A stretch of 64,000 bases of DNA from Anniella stebbinsi (taxonomy: Eukaryota > Chordata > Lepidosauria > Squamata > Anniellidae): positions 298,003,973 to 298,067,972 of the forward strand of contig JARDYH010000002.1 of NCBI GenBank assembly GCA_029215795.1, read 5' to 3'. A model generated the notes under the pieces. The model was not told where the DNA came from and searched no databases. It saw only the letters and a list, made by a program, of their open reading frames with translations. Below are positions 45,311-59,721 of this stretch, in pieces. Both the position numbers and the translations under genes were made by a program. Numbering within the stretch: the stretch's first letter is position 1; each line of letters starts with the position of its first letter.

Positions 45311-46619
45311 GGCAGTGGAGGAGCAGACTAGGGGACAAAATTCTTGGTTGGATCTCACTCTTGTTCTCATTTGTTTATACTATGACCATCCCATGCTTGA
45401 ACTGCTAGAGCAGCCATAAGCCATAAATGGAACCCACAGTAACATTCATTATGTTTGCTGCACACACCATCTTTTTATTATTTAGACTCTTTTGGTACTT
45501 CACTATTTTTAAAACATGCATCAAAATTAGTGATGGGAAAACACTTTGATCAGTTTGAATTGGCTCTATATTTACAAGGATTCTGAAAGGTCTCTGGGGG
45601 GAAAAAAACCTTCATTTTCCCACCCAGCACCCTAAGAGTTCTGTCCCAGCTCCTATGGTTTCCACTTGGGATATTAGAGCATCAGACTGCTTAGTCTGAA
45701 AAAGAATTGAGTTGTTCAGGACTTCCATTTGAAAATTCTAAGGGCCTGATTTTTGCTACTGCCAGCTATCCTGTCCCATCCCCAGATTTGTCCCGGGGGG
45801 TGGTGGTGAGGTTCAACACCTCTGCTATAATAAAAATAAACTAGTGAACAAGGTTGGCTTTAATTAGTTTTAATGCCACTGTTTCTAATTACCTACTTCA
45901 TAATACAAATTAGCTCAGTTTGTAACAGTCGGGTATATTCCAGATTGAATGCTGCTTCCTTGAGAAATTCTGTGTGTCAGAATGTATAATGAGATTTTGC
46001 ATATGTGCAGTATGTACTTCTAGCTTATTTTTTGTCTAAATCCTTGTCACTAGTCATAACTAAGACAGAGCTGAGAAAATGTCTCCAAAGGGTGATTTGT
46101 TTAAGACTCCAGGGATCTATGGACAAGCCAAAGGAAGGTTCCAATCCTTGGGAAAAGGAACTATGAAATCCCTGAGTTTATCTGACCAAACACAGGGAAG
46201 ATCTCTGATCTCCATGAGTTCCAAATTGAATAATCTAATTTGCATTTAACACTGAGGATTTGGAGAAGAAAGTTGTTGAAATGACCATGATCTCCCCCAC
46301 CTCCTTTCCTCCAATTACCAATTATTTGGTGGTTTAGCAACTTTTCCACATTTTCCCCCAATTCTAAAAGATTGAAATGCTTCTCGAAAGGCTTAATTAT
46401 TGGCAGTAAATGCTTTAAGCTATGAGATGCTTGTATTATTAGTATTTTTGGCCTTGCCACTTTTGCCTCTGGCCCCTCCCCCCTTGCCTTCAATTCTGCC
46501 CACTGGAATGCAGCTCCCAAGAGCTTCTCCAAAATTGAATTTGTTCCTCACGTTGAAAATTTGACACAGTTTTTATTTGCAAAAATGTTATGATAATGCC
46601 ATCTCAGTCACATTAAGTT
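45311..46619. other. AT-rich intronic sequence
   Basis: Nothing recognised. Confidence 0.3.
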
Positions 46620-46960
46620 CGGCTCATAGAACTGACTCTCGGAGGTCCTCTGGGTAGGACACACTGAGGACTCCTAGTAACCACCAAAAATATATTAGAT
46701 GAAACTGAATGATTACAGCTACTTCTATCAATAGAATAGGAAAATATGTTCAAGCATTTGCATAAATTATATATGCACACACTTTTGTGTATTTCTTTCA
46801 TTTGCATAGTTTTTCCTATTCTATAAATATAAGTAGCTGTAATCCATCCGGGTCCTTTATGCATCTTTTCATTGTTAACGTATATATTGCAAATAAAACC
46901 TGTGAGAGACCTCCTTTCTGGATTGGGAATATGGGGGGGGGGGATAACTCTTTCCACCCA
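46620..46960. mobile_element. Inverted-repeat DNA element
   Basis: 'gattacagctacttctatca' plus 'atagaataggaaaa' (46710-46745) faces 'ttttcctattctataaatat' plus 'aagtagctgtaatcc' (46808-46846). Outer pair 'tctcggaggtcctctgg' and 'gagagacctcctttctgg' extends it. Confidence 0.6.
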
Positions 46961-47440
46961 TTAGGACTTCCTAATGCAAATCACCTGTGAAGCTGCCATT
47001 TGCTCCAGCAGGAAAAAAAAACCAGTGGGAAAATGTAAACAGCACAGGGGAGGGTCAACCATGTTCCCCAACATGCCATAGTCTCAAAGCACAGTTTATT
47101 GTGATAGTAATAAGCCACAGAGAGAATTGGGCTGACATGCTCTTTGCTCCTTTCTCTTCTGGCATAGCCATAAGGAGATCAGAAGTTTTCACTTCCATTT
47201 TTGTTAACTACAGTTCAGTATTATGACCAAACCCTAAACTGTAGTTAATTTTAACTATGGTTTCTTGAAACAAGTCAGTTTCATAATCTATGGTTTGAAG
47301 TTGATTTACTTGCAAAACAAACCAAGAGGATGGAGCGTAGAAGCCCAATGCTTGCTGCAACTCATTCCCATCATAATAAACCATGGTGTATCTTGAATCC
47401 CAAACCAGCTTATTATAACAAGCTAATGACCATTCCCGGA
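46961..47440. other. Intronic sequence with possible decayed MITE
   Basis: At about 47080-47430 several AACCATGGT/ACTATGGTT-type blocks face each other, suggesting an old foldback element. Not resolved. Confidence 0.35.
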
Positions 47441-50400
47441 AATATTGACATTAAGAAAATGAAATTGTGAAGACAAAGACAGGGTATGTATGAAATAAAA
47501 AAGTCAATTGAAATGCACAACATTGCTGAAAGGAAAATATGCACAAAAATCAGCTATGTTAATGTAATTTGCATTGGAGAGAAAAGGAGAAAGATTGACT
47601 TAAGGTCACTGAGTAGATGAGGAGAAATGGCAGAACACGAGATGCAGTTTTACAATGTCAAACACAAAGGCAACTCTAATCACAGATTCCAGAAGGATCA
47701 GTTAGAAAATTATTTAATCGTATTTGTCAAAGCACTTTATAAAAGAAAAATAAGCCCCAGAAATAGAGAGTACAGATGAATCATTAAATGAAGACTTTAA
47801 AAAAAACAAAAACAAAAAACCCTATCCGTTGAATGGTCTTATCAGCTCTAAAGATGCAAGGGGAAAATAGGCTATTTGAAATTATTATTACTTATAGAAA
47901 TACAATGCAGTTAGCAAAAAATATATCTTCTTCACTGTCAAACCTGTTGTCATGTAGGATGATGAAAAATTATTTTCCACTACATCTATGTTATTACCTA
48001 GCTTCTGCATCATTGGTCTCCTTGAGGAATGGATTCACACAGTAGCCACTTGTGGGGCCACTTTACTTTTGCCTGAATGACAGTAGATAGCATTAAATTT
48101 GTAGAATTGTTGAAATATGTGTTATCCTTTCTTTTTATTCATCAAACTGGAGTAAGCAATCTTCCTACTTGCTAGAAGGCTACATTTTTACAGCTATCAT
48201 TTGTCAGTTTCAGTTTTATCTGAGCTATCTCTAAAAGCAGACAATAGTAGATAAACAAGCAGAAAAAGAATAACATCAAGTAAACCAAGAAGAATAAGAG
48301 CTTTCCTGAATTAACTCCACTGGATTTTAATATCGCACTAACACTCAAAGACCAATTCACATTGTTTTGGGGTGTTTCTTTCAAGATGTTTGATGGTATG
48401 TCAGTATTGCATTTGGGAAGGGTGAAGGCTTTGATGTGCCAAAACACTATTTCAGATATCCATAACCATAAACCACAGAGAGTGCACTGAATCCTGATAG
48501 ATGACATGCCAAGTATAGGAATCACGGGGTCAGTCTGGATATTGTGCAGTGCACACAGTGGATTGGTACAGGAAACACCTCATAACATGGCATTTTCTTT
48601 TTCCTGTTTCCTCTATTTCGGAATTTGTGCTACACCATGAAACCAAAAATTTGTTCTTCTAAGGACATATCACAGGAATGCAAAAGTCGTAGTCTGATAG
48701 AGCTGTCAAAGGATGATACTGAACCAACACAGAAACCAAACCTACTCTCTTCTGGCATATTATGCCTTGGGTATTATGTTCAGAAATGCAGGAGATGAAT
48801 TAAAATAATAATTAGATATCCAGCCTTTTCCCTCTGTATATAAAAAAATTAATGCCTTCCAGGTGAAATGATCTAAACTTCATATTTTCCAAGTTTTCTA
48901 TTTAACTTCCTAACTCACCCAGATCTCCTTTCTATTGAACCTATCAACTTTTGCATATCATTGAAAATCAGACAAAATTGAGTCATTTCAAGTAAACATT
49001 TTTACACTCACAAATCATCATCATCACCCACTTCTCAGCAATTTGGGTGCAAAAAATGTTGATGCTTCTTGGAGTGGCAGATGGAGAATGGAACATTTAC
49101 TCTTTACCAGGGGAATTGGGTCTATCTTGCCATACTGTGCTACAATGAAACTACAATAATCCTAAATGACAGAGAGTATTTAGTGGTTGACAATTAAAAC
49201 TGGTGCGTAATAGCAAAGGAAGATGTAGCTGTGAAACAGCCATGAACAACAATGAAGAAAGGAGTTGTAAGAGGGAGCTGCTGGGGACATTTTGTGTTGA
49301 AAGTGCTACTTTTGTACCAGATGTCCACAATGATTAACATTTTACACACCCTTACATCTTACTTGTCGCATCTGTCACAATCATTGTTTAGTCCACTTGA
49401 TTCTCTTAATAAATACTCCTCCATTCCCCTGTACCTGTCATTACTCTGTCTCCTACCATGCATCTTTACAAAATCACTTATTTTGTGTGTTTGTTGTCTC
49501 CCCCCCAATCTGTACTACCACTACCAGCACAAGCGCTATTCCCATACACCAGGAATGCATCAAATGTCTGCTGGAGTGTCAGAGGACACACATGTGGATG
49601 CCCATACATATGTACACACACACATGAAAGCATGCACATTCACATACAACATAGATCACAAACAAGACCTTCACCTTCCTCACAGCAGGAAGGTCAGAGT
49701 CAATGGTGAATACAAGTGTGGCCTGGCTACACTTAGTACTCAACTGAAAATGCTGCCCAACTGCATTCTCTACCTGCGAAAATAAGATTGCATTTCAGTA
49801 TTTATTCTGCTTCTCTGCCCACACATTTGTCCCTTATTACTTCTTCTTTCAAAAGAGTTTGGCATTAAAATTGCCAAAAAAGAAAGAAATAACGTTCTAG
49901 GAACAGGTTCTATGGTTCCTGCTATAGAAACCTCATTCCTAATGTATAACTTTCGAAAGTGGGAAGGAACTTTTGACCACTGCTTTGACATCCTAGGAAC
50001 AAGGCTTCTATTATGGAAGGAACATTAGAGTCTGTTTCCAGAGTGTGTTTTGTTTTCCCCCATTTTTGTTTCTTTTTTCAGCAGCCGCAGATGCTGGGAG
50101 ACTCTGGGGCATCAGCCACATGTTTTCACCCCTATTGTACATAATACTATTTCTTGTACCCTCAAGATACTTTCCGATGTTTCAAACTATAAAGCCTGAT
50201 TTACCCACAACTCAAATGCCTGGAGTGTTTATACTGTTTAAGCTTTTAACCTCCCCACTATTAGTTTAATCTCGTAAAAAATCATTTTTACCCTCTATTA
50301 CTGCATCATCCAGCACTTCCACATTTTGACATATAATTATTGTCAAATCTTTTTTTTCTTTTCTCTGATGCTTTCCCACTTTGTTTAGCTTGAGAAAAAT

Positions 50401-51800
50401 CATCTCCATTGTGTCATAACCTGATTTGAAATTTAGATATACAGAACAGCTTTCATTCTAGTGGCACCATAATAAGATCAAAATCCCTCAGGGTTGCAAA
50501 CAGACTACTGAAATAATATCCAAGCAGCAGCAAATATATTGGAATTATACCAGAAAAGCGAGCATACAAACCTGAAGCATCTACTAAAGCTCCTTGAGTA
50601 AATCAGTATTAATATTTTTAAATTGTCTCCTCTGTTTATTTCTTTGACTTTGAGCCACTATAAGTTAAAAAAATCATCCCTTTATTAACATGGTACTTAT
50701 TTATGGAATGTGTGCATGCATGGTATAAATAAAATATAACCATGTACAACAGATGAATTATTCTGTATCACTAGTACCTTTTCACTTCACTGAGTTTGAA
50801 ATAAGGTGTACCAAAATTGAATTGAAATTGTAGCCAGGTTTGTACTTTGGCCTGGACATTGGGGGGGGGGGGGAGAGAACATTGTGTACACAATGGATAA
50901 TAATAACAATAATGCAACCTTCCTGAGAATTAGGATAATACTGAAAAGAAACCTCAGAATTAAAACAAGACAATCAGAAATTTGAACACTGCTGAACGTA
51001 AGGAGTGGTGCATAATCAGAAGGTAACTGTTCTTGGTTGAGAACTGGGAGTTGTGAAAGAGGCAGCTACCAGCTACCACAGTGACTTCCTGTGGTGGAAG
51101 CATTGCAGATGAATAGTGCTAGCAATTTGCACTGATATCTCTGTCCCTACATTCTGTTTAGGTAGAGATTAGCTAGTGAGTAACCATGGGGTTTTATTTT
51201 TAATTGCCAGGATCATACAATCAAGAGGCTTCCAACACAAAAGAAAGCAAAGAAAATTTTTCCCCAATGAGCAGAGGTGACATTAGATGCCTGCCGTCAC
51301 TGCAGCAAAACATGATGGGGTGGGGGTGGGGGGGAGTAGTTGGGTTTTATAGTTTAGGGATCATACATTCACAGCAAATTCAAATTAGTGACCCAACTGC
51401 TAACTGTAAAATCTATCTGTGTTTCCTTTCCCACCGCAAAATCACATTCTCTGTTAACATTCTTTATTGTGCTACAATATGGATTAATTCTCAGTTGAAC
51501 CATTTAAGCCAGACTTTTTCAGCATTTCATGGTGGTGGAATGAAAACACTCCCAAAGATTGATTCACATAGGGCAGGTGATTTTAAGCTTCCTTTCATGC
51601 TTTGTTATAAACTGTGGTTTCCCATTCTCTCCAAATACAGAGACGATGGTTGGTACAAATTAAGACAAGTCCGAATGTCAGGGAATAGTTTTGGCACTGA
51701 TGGCAGCTTTGTAGTTTTTAGCTAAGATTTAATTAGAACTAGTCTGGAAATGTTTGGGTTTATTTGGTCTGTGGAATGTCAAAATCTGTGCAAGCTTATC
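47441..51800. other. AT-rich intronic sequence
   Basis: No gene supported. The two long open frames here (49252-49785 and 51204-51725) have no recognisable domain, no splice context and cross low-complexity tracts. G runs near 50860 and 51320. Confidence 0.35.
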
Positions 51801-51803
51801 TCT

Positions 51804-53050
51804 GTCAGGGTTCTTAGAGAAGAGCAGGTAGAAGTTGCTTCTCCCCCCTGGTTCGGCCTTGAGAGGCTGGGAGTTCTCCATGATAACCTGACAGAGAAAG
51901 GATGGGGGTTTGCAGAAGGGTCGATCAGACTGAAGCAACATCCTGGTTGGCTGAGCAGTGGTGCCCTGTTTGGACAAGGTTCTTGCTGAAAGGCCTGACA
52001 AATGGTCTAGTGGAGGAGTATGCTTCCTTTTTAAGCTGATGCACAGGCAAGCAGTGGCGGCACCAGAAAAAAAAATTGGGGGTTCCTTCTTGCTTCTTCT
52101 CTGAAACCTAGGAGAACAAAGGCAACAGTGCAGGCGCCTGGTTTCCAGCAAGGCTAACCGTAAACCCTTGCTGTCCCATGCCTGGGTGAGCCCTCCTGGT
52201 AAAGCCAGCTCTGCCAGCAACTGGGGTGGCAACTGGGATGGCAAGCTCTTGTGGGGGGGGGGCTTGCCCCCCCGTGTCCCCCTGGCACCGCCCTTGCAGG
52301 CAAGGACCCTTTGCTAGGGACACTTCATCTGCTTTGCCTGAAAACCCCTCCCTGTTTGGATCCATCATCATCTGGGCCTCTGGAGGCACTCTGCACATAA
52401 ACTCTCCTAATTGGAACTTTGCATTGTTAAGGTCTTGCCATGAAAAGTACTGTGAGGCTCATTCGCTGTGAATTGTGTGTTTTTGTTTATCATCAGCTCA
52501 GTGTACCAGCAGACTGACTTTGATCTATGACTGTTGGACCTTCTCTGCCTGGACTCATGCAGTGTGAAGATGCCAGTGTGAAACTGCTGGCACTGGACTC
52601 CTTGCATCTGTGGGTTTATGTCTCCTTGACCATGTTGCCCGGAGTTACCAACGTATGATCCAAGGTTGGACTAGCATTCTTTGGATTGTTTCTTAGGCCT
52701 TTCAAGAATTGACCCTTTGGATTGCCTGAAGGATCATGTCAGGAATCCTTTGTCCAGGTTTGGAACCCATGTATGGATTGTCCTTCCCTTGTGTTCAGAA
52801 CTCTGGAGATGCCAATAGGAAACCACATTGATGGGGATTTCATCACAGTAATAATGATAAGCTTTTGACTATTCTGGAATTTCTTGGAGCCTATAGCTAC
52901 TGACCATCAGCTATATGATTTCTGAAGTGTGTAACCATTAAGCTTTTGCTGTGAGATTTCCTGCAATAAAGAAGCTTCACTGATTTGCGTGTTCTGTGTC
53001 AGTTTGCCAGAATGCGTGCTTGCCTGAGGGACCAGGAACATGAGACAGAG
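51804..53050 (+). mobile_element. Possible LTR-like sequence (weak)
   Basis: Less AT-rich than its surroundings, begins near TGTCAGGG and includes an AATAAA signal (about 52965) followed about 20 bp later by a GT-rich 'gcgtgttctgtgtcagtttg', like an R/U5 boundary, and GAGACA at 53040-53045. No flanking duplication, primer-binding site or retroviral gene is seen, so a 3' end of some other transcript is equally possible. The hAT MITE at 52052-52296 is inserted in it. Confidence 0.25.
52052..52296. mobile_element. hAT MITE with perfect 8-bp duplication
   Basis: Tips CAGTGGCGGCACCAG and (reverse complement) CAAGGGCGGTGCCAG match at 11 of 15. Perfect direct repeats CAGGCAAG at 52044-52051 and 52297-52304. 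No ORF, 245 bp. Confidence 0.85.
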
Positions 53051-56000
53051 GATCATTTCTGGCCCCTGCTTCAAATGGCTGAGGGAAACTAAGCCACTGC
53101 TTGAAGCAGTGGCAAAACCTTTTAAAATTATTATTCTAAACAATAATTATTATTCAGCAACAACCTCAGCCACTTCATCTTTAAGATTAACCTACCCCAC
53201 CTAAAAGTTCTAGATTTTGCCAACTCCCAAATATTAACCGACTCTTTGGGGGGGGGGAGTATTTTTGCCCAACACTCACCAAACAATGAAAAGATCTGGC
53301 CCAAATATTTTGTTTCAGCCTTCATACAAACCAGTTCATGTTTTGTTTTTCTAAAAAATATAAAATCAAGTATGACTTGTAAAATCAGTTTATGTTCAGA
53401 TGAAGTGGGCAACTGGTTTATTAACAAACTGCAAACAGAAGCATTAGATCTCCTACCACAAGAAAGTGGGAAGGAAAAAGAAAATGGGAGATCAAGAATC
53501 ATCAAGCTCCTTCATTTAATAAACCATAATTTGTCATTACACCCAAATAGGGCCTGAGTGTCTGACCATCTTTATCTCATGTTAATAGCAACTGTCCAAG
53601 GATTTACTTTATTGTGCAACTAACACGATATCGTGGAGAGATTTTGCACAATATTAACCAATATAGGCCTGCATATCAAGTGATCATTACTACAAGAAGG
53701 TGCTGATAATGTCCCCTGCCCCATGCATTGATATATGCAGGAGGGAATTGTAGAGCAAACCCCACTCCTCTGCTTTGCTGATGCACCCAGCGCCAAGGCC
53801 CCTCACCGTTCACATGTTTGGAGCATATCAGAAGGAGACATACAACACATAGAGCTCTTTCCTGCAAGAGAAATTCTTTTTCCAATCAGGATATCATGGT
53901 AATCAGGAGCACATGGTGCCATGACCCCCTCATTAGTTCTTTGAATGAGAGGGGGATCATCTGAACCCACCAACCCCTACTTCAATTGACATTGAGCCCA
54001 TATTCTCCACACTGCACCCCAGCACTTCACTTGGTAATATTAAGAGCTGCCCTTGTTGGACTTAGATGTCTTTCCCCAGATCTACACCTTGATTCCCTCA
54101 TTGTGCTTAGGAGGTAGCACTCAAGCTGGGACTTTGCATTGTTAAATGTAGGATGTCCCTTAATCTAGATATTATTGTCTAGAAAAAAAGGATATCACTA
54201 TCCAAGATTATCCTGTTTCCCTATGTTCAACAGAATTTCCAAATTCAGGGTCTTGGAGTGGGACAGGAGCAGGAGCTCAGCAGTAAGAAAGCATTTAAGC
54301 TAAGGACAGCTCCTGCTGACAGCTACGTGTAGAGGAGACAAACAAATAATGTCTGAACACAAAAGCTCATAACTAGAGAGAACGGAATTATAAATTTACT
54401 AAGATTTTATGCATTTTGGATATCAAACGTTTAGGAGTTACAGCCATTAGAGTACATTGTTACAAAAGGTGTAATTATTAATCTTATACTGTTGTTATTT
54501 ATCATGTAGAGCTGAATTCTATTCTTGCATCTCCACAGTTTTGCTTATTGGCTTTTCTTTTTGTCTCATCTGAACAAAAGGAGTCAAATTTACACCATGT
54601 CACTGGCTGATACATTTATTAATGACAGTCTAATCATTTTGAGATACTTGGAAGAAATAATCTGCAATTGGCACCCTTGTGTAAGCAATTAAAGATAGTA
54701 ATAATGTTAAAGCACATAGAAACTATGCCAGAACAAACAGAATTTAGAAATAATTAAGAATAAAATCAACAGGTAACGTTGATAACAGTGCAAACCCCAG
54801 AAAAATATGAACAAAGAACATTTTGATTCCCCCATTTTGTATTTTCACAATGTGAAATTCTTTTCTTATCAGTGCCTCTTTATATAACAGCTTTCTTATA
54901 GATTTGATGACCACCTGAGTGACAGGCATTAGTGATAGTTGGTAGCAAGATGGAAATGTAACATGAAAGGCTACTCTCTGTCTTCAAGCATAAAGATAAA
55001 CACTATAGCTAAAATGTTTCTTCTTAACTCACACTTCAGACTATTTCCTAAAAGATGGGAAATGGGAAATGAAAATAGCAGTAGGTGGATGCATATTACA
55101 TCCATTAGATTCCAAAAGAAGAAGAAAGCAATCTTTGCTACACCAAGAGTTTTCTAATAAACACATGCTATCAGCAGTACCAACCCAACTTAGCTTTTCT
55201 GAAAGCAAGTTTCTTTTCTCCATCAATGTGAATATGAATAACGACTAACACAACCTAACAAAACTGAAAGAAGAAAAGGAATCTTCCATCCTTAACCCAT
55301 GTGTAGGCACATGCACGAACACGATTTATTAAAATATCAATTTTCACAAATAAACCTTGTCATATGATCTGTTATACCTGTATCATGCCCAGTATTGACA
55401 TCTCTGATAAGCAGAATCTCTCCAAGGCATCATTAAGGAAGAGTACTATACAGATAGTTTACAGTTCCTAATCATTAGTTAAACCCCTTCTTTGCAAAAC
55501 ATCAGGGGGTTGAAAAATACTTATATCAGCATGAAGTAAAACATTTGGAAGTTTTGCTCTATAATTAAGAATGCTCTTCTTGACTAATCACAGAAAAACA
55601 CTGAATTTAAAGTTTATAGGGGTCCTTAGCAGTGGTTTCATTTTCATGTCACCACTAGAGATTACTTCATTCAAATTATGGATCATTAATACTTCACATT
55701 TTCAACCTCTTTCCTATTGTTAGAAAAAGTCCATCAAATAAGCAGGAATGACTTTTTTAATTGTTTAGAACAATGTGACAGTTCAATCAATGGCTTTACT
55801 GAAAGTCAATTTATACAACATATTGACTAACTCTGAAAAAGCAGAATAACTATAGTGTTAGAAACTTTTTAAATACAGTCCACAGTTCACATTCTCCCAT
55901 GTGAGCAGATAAAAACAACAGTAAGGCCAGAACAGGTAAAATAACATGGGGGGGCATGAAATTCGGGGGGGGGGTCATGAAATTCGTTATTGATTAAATT

Positions 56001-59000
56001 CGTTATTGATCCAGTCTAACTTTCACTGGGAAACAAACAAAATGATGACGTATAATTCAGTTATACAGTGCAGCAACACAAACAGAGAAAATTATATAAC
56101 AGGCTTCATTTAACACCAATCAAATCCCATTGATCTGCATCAGTGCATTCACTTTCAATATAAATATCCATACAAAAAAGAAATCTACGGGGGGGGGGGG
56201 GGTGTTCCATGCCTAAGCTAAGCCTGCACTTATACCAAAATAATAATTAAAAAATTGAACCCTAAAATTGTTGTTAAGTCTTAAGAAATTAATTCCAAAT
56301 TTAAGGTCACATTTCAGTATTTTCAGTTAACTGACCCTGGTGTTTTTTTTCAGATTGTTATGGCTGCAATTCTAATGACCTGTGTGCTTTCTCAAAGTGT
56401 ATTGAAAGCTGGGAGAGAAAGACAGAGAGCTTCTTCCCTGGCTATGTCTCTTAGCTTACAAACCACACCATTACTCTAAATTTGTCTTCTGGAACTGTTC
56501 TACTTAATGCATTTTTTGGAAATGTTCAATTTCTTTTCATACATTCTGTAGACATCTTTGAGGAGCAGGGTAGTTATTCATTTGTTTTCATTCCAAAGAA
56601 AACATTTCATCTCTGTTAGTTGTTGAACTGCATACATCTTTACTGAGACAGTTATTTTAAATGTTGCTAAACACTTTGAAAGTGGCATACAAATGCTTAA
56701 CATTAATAAATAAATGCCACTACAGCAAGTTGAAGTTTTTGGAATGTTGGTTTTATAGAAATTGGCAGTTTATATATGAATCAAAGTTTATTGAAACCTA
56801 TAAAGAGACTTCAATAACATCTGATCCATATTATTTGATTCTTCATTTCTACTTCCAGGGAATTCACTGTCTGGGCTCTGTTGCAGTCCGCTGTATATTC
56901 ATAAAGCAGAAACATTTTGTTACATTTAGGTCATACCCTTGCTTTGAGGAGCTTAAAGAGTTAGACAAGTATTTCCCCCATTTTATCTACACATCAAACC
57001 TGTGAGGTAGATGTGTGGAGATCTGAAACTGGGCCTTCCTGGTTCAATTTAAGCACAACCCTCTCCACCACACAGGCTTGCACTGGACAGAACCAGTTCT
57101 TACAGAAAATGTTACTACCAAGTATTATTTTCAGCATCTAAAAGACACACTTTCCTACCACATCATACGGACAGCTCACACATGCAAGTATATTCCTCGC
57201 CTCAAAGGTTGACATCCCAGATTAATTACCACAGATAAATAGTCTGTATCACTGGATCCCAGCTTAAATAAAATACATTTTCATGGAGAGGAATTAATAC
57301 AATCAGCTGAGAATGACTGAATGTTGAGAATCAAACGATGAGAGGTCAAGTGAAGTGCATGCATGCATAAATCATCCCTTAGTGATTTATGATTCACTGA
57401 ACTTGATCATGATTTGACATCTCCACTGTAGAGTAACGCAAATACTGTACTGATCCATCACCAGGTGTTTCACAGCCTTTTTAGACAGTGCCATCCACAA
57501 ATACATAACTGTGACTGGAGGAGAACCATACTTTCCAGAAAGTAGCATCAGGTTGTGGCACTAATTCAACCTGAAACACACTGCTAAAAAGCCTATTCAA
57601 GCATCTAGCTATTCTTTTAAGTTTCTTCCTCCATATTCTGGTGTTGCAACAGATGTTTTTACAAAAGGAAGGTTATCTGGAATATTTGTCATAAACAGGA
57701 AGGGGAACCCATTTCATCTAGGTAGAGGGGCTCTTTAAAAAGCATTGAGAGTTCTGTACAGTCTTACCATTGGGAAGAGCTAAGGACTAAGTGGGAAGCA
57801 TAATGGCCTATGATTCTGTCATTCTCTTTTCAATTCAATGTTCATCATCTGCACTGGATGAACTAGTATCAAAGTACTAAACCTTGTTATAATTGCTTGT
57901 ACTCATTTTGCTTGTTTTCCTCCCCATTTTTTCATTAGTCTCTTTCTGCATAATTTCCAGTATGAATGCCATTTCTGTTAAGAAGTGAAAAAACTGATGC
58001 CAGCCTCATCCTGTATGTGCTCCAGTGACCACCAATATTGGTTTCCCTCATCACGTGCATGAGCTAGATTCGATGGGGTGTTTTCATTGCCAAATAATTG
58101 ATTTTACGGGCATGGGGATCACATTCTCTGCCTGCATAGAATATCTCCTATAATTGAGGAGTGACATACATTGAAAGGAATACATGTTTAATGACAACTG
58201 GAAAGTCTTTCTGGAATACTTTGACTACAACAATATTGCCTGAAACCAGTGCTGTGATCTGATAATCTAACTCTTTTCCCAGCTGACACACAAAAACATC
58301 TATTTTCCCTTTTATCTTCATCTCTCTTGGTGTTATCTTCCTATTTATGTCATATGGCTTTTCCATAATTCCACAGAAGTCAAAGAACTGATGGAGACAT
58401 AATTTCATTATTAAAATCCTCTTATTCCCAAAATGTGGTACAGCGCTATGGAGAAATTATACATCTGTTTTTCAAAGGAGTTGTTCTAATTTTAATTATA
58501 AACCTTCTGTGTAAACTGCTCAAAGTCTAACAACCTCCTCTGAACCCAATGGCAAATCACTCACAAATACTAGCCCCAAGAACTCCTTCATTTATTTAGA
58601 TACAAAACCAGTCATTCATAATGAATAACGAAACAAGTAACCTTTCCCTTCACTGAAAAGGTACTACATATTTCTCATCTCTACATAAATTACAACTTTA
58701 ATTTTATGAAATTCCATGTTATTTAATAAATTTGTATCCTGCAACTTCCCTTGACTTCCCAGACAAGCCTGCCCTTTATTTATATCAACTTACTGAAGAA
58801 CTGAATGCAATGAAGGTAAGAAAAATGCAAGCAACCTCATTGATTATTCATCATCCCTTTGAAATAAACCTGAAGGTGTCTTTCTTGCTTGATAAATTGC
58901 CAATTAAAGGGGATAGGACAGAGCCATAGCTGTTCTTTTCAACTGTTTGAGACTCAACACTGCCATTAATAAGAAATTAAAGATCTATATTTTGCTGAGA

Positions 59001-59295
59001 AAAAGAGATGAAGATTAATTTGTAGAAAAACTTGCCTAACACTAAATGAGAGTGCAAAGGAGGGGATAAGCACTGGCAAGACCTCAGCTAATTTTGTGTA
59101 CCTCTATCATGAGAAATACATAGATTGTATTGGAAGTTACAGCATTTATTTATTTTAAAGTTTTTCAGAACTAAAAGGATCTCTAAAGGTACTTAAAAAA
59201 CCACAGATATTACAACTAATATAATAAAATGAAAGATCCCACATTAAACCCACAGTAATCCATGAAATTTAATAAGCAGAAGAGCAGCATAATTT
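53051..59295. other. Long AT-rich intronic sequence
   Basis: No gene. Noted only: a short tandem duplication of 'tcatgaaattcg' and 'attaaattcgttattgat' with G runs near 55960-56010, a G run at 56190, an L2-tail-like end near 56660-56720 and a decayed SINE-like 'tcaaacctgtgaggtagatg' at about 56995-57085. Confidence 0.35.
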
Positions 59296-59527
59296 TTATT
59301 TATTACATTTATTACAGTTATATCCCGCCTTTTTTCCTCCAAGGAACCCAAGGCAGCATACATAATCCTCCTCTCCATTTTATCCTCCCAACAACAACCC
59401 TGTGAGGTAGGTTCGGTTGAGAGTCTGTGACTGGCCAAAAGTCACCCAGTGAGCTTTCATGGCTGAGTGGGAACTAGAACCCGGATCTCCCAACTCCCAG
59501 TCCAACACTCTAGCCAACACCACACAA
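59296..59527 (-). mobile_element. Sauria-type tRNA-derived SINE
   Basis: Minus copy with 'tatatcccgccttttttcct', 'ccaaggaacccaaggcagca', 'acaacaaccctgtgaggtag', 'gtcacccagtgagctttcat', 'gggaactagaacccggatct' and 'caacactctagccaacacca'. The best conserved SINE here. Confidence 0.9.
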
Positions 59528-59721
59528 AATAATAAAAGGTTGCCCTACAGCAAAATATATCCAAATTTAAACAATAGCAATAATGAAGACCAACCCCCTT
59601 AAGAGGAGAACTGAAACAAAAACGTTTTCAGTGCTTGTCTTTTAGACATCATAGAAAGGGCCAAACACTAGGCAGGAGTTCCATAGATGAGAGGCCTTCA
59701 CCAAAATGGTCCTGCCTCATG
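59528..59721. other. Short intronic stretch
   Basis: Resembles a fragment of an L2-type end ('gttttcagtgcttgtctttt', 'ccaaacactaggcaggagtt'), not resolved. Confidence 0.3.

Noticed and set aside
49252..49785. 177-codon ORF
   Set aside because: No known domain, composed of hydrophobic and His/Thr-rich low-complexity parts, no splice or promoter context.
51204..51725. 173-codon ORF
   Set aside because: No recognisable domain; runs through a G-rich tract; probably chance.
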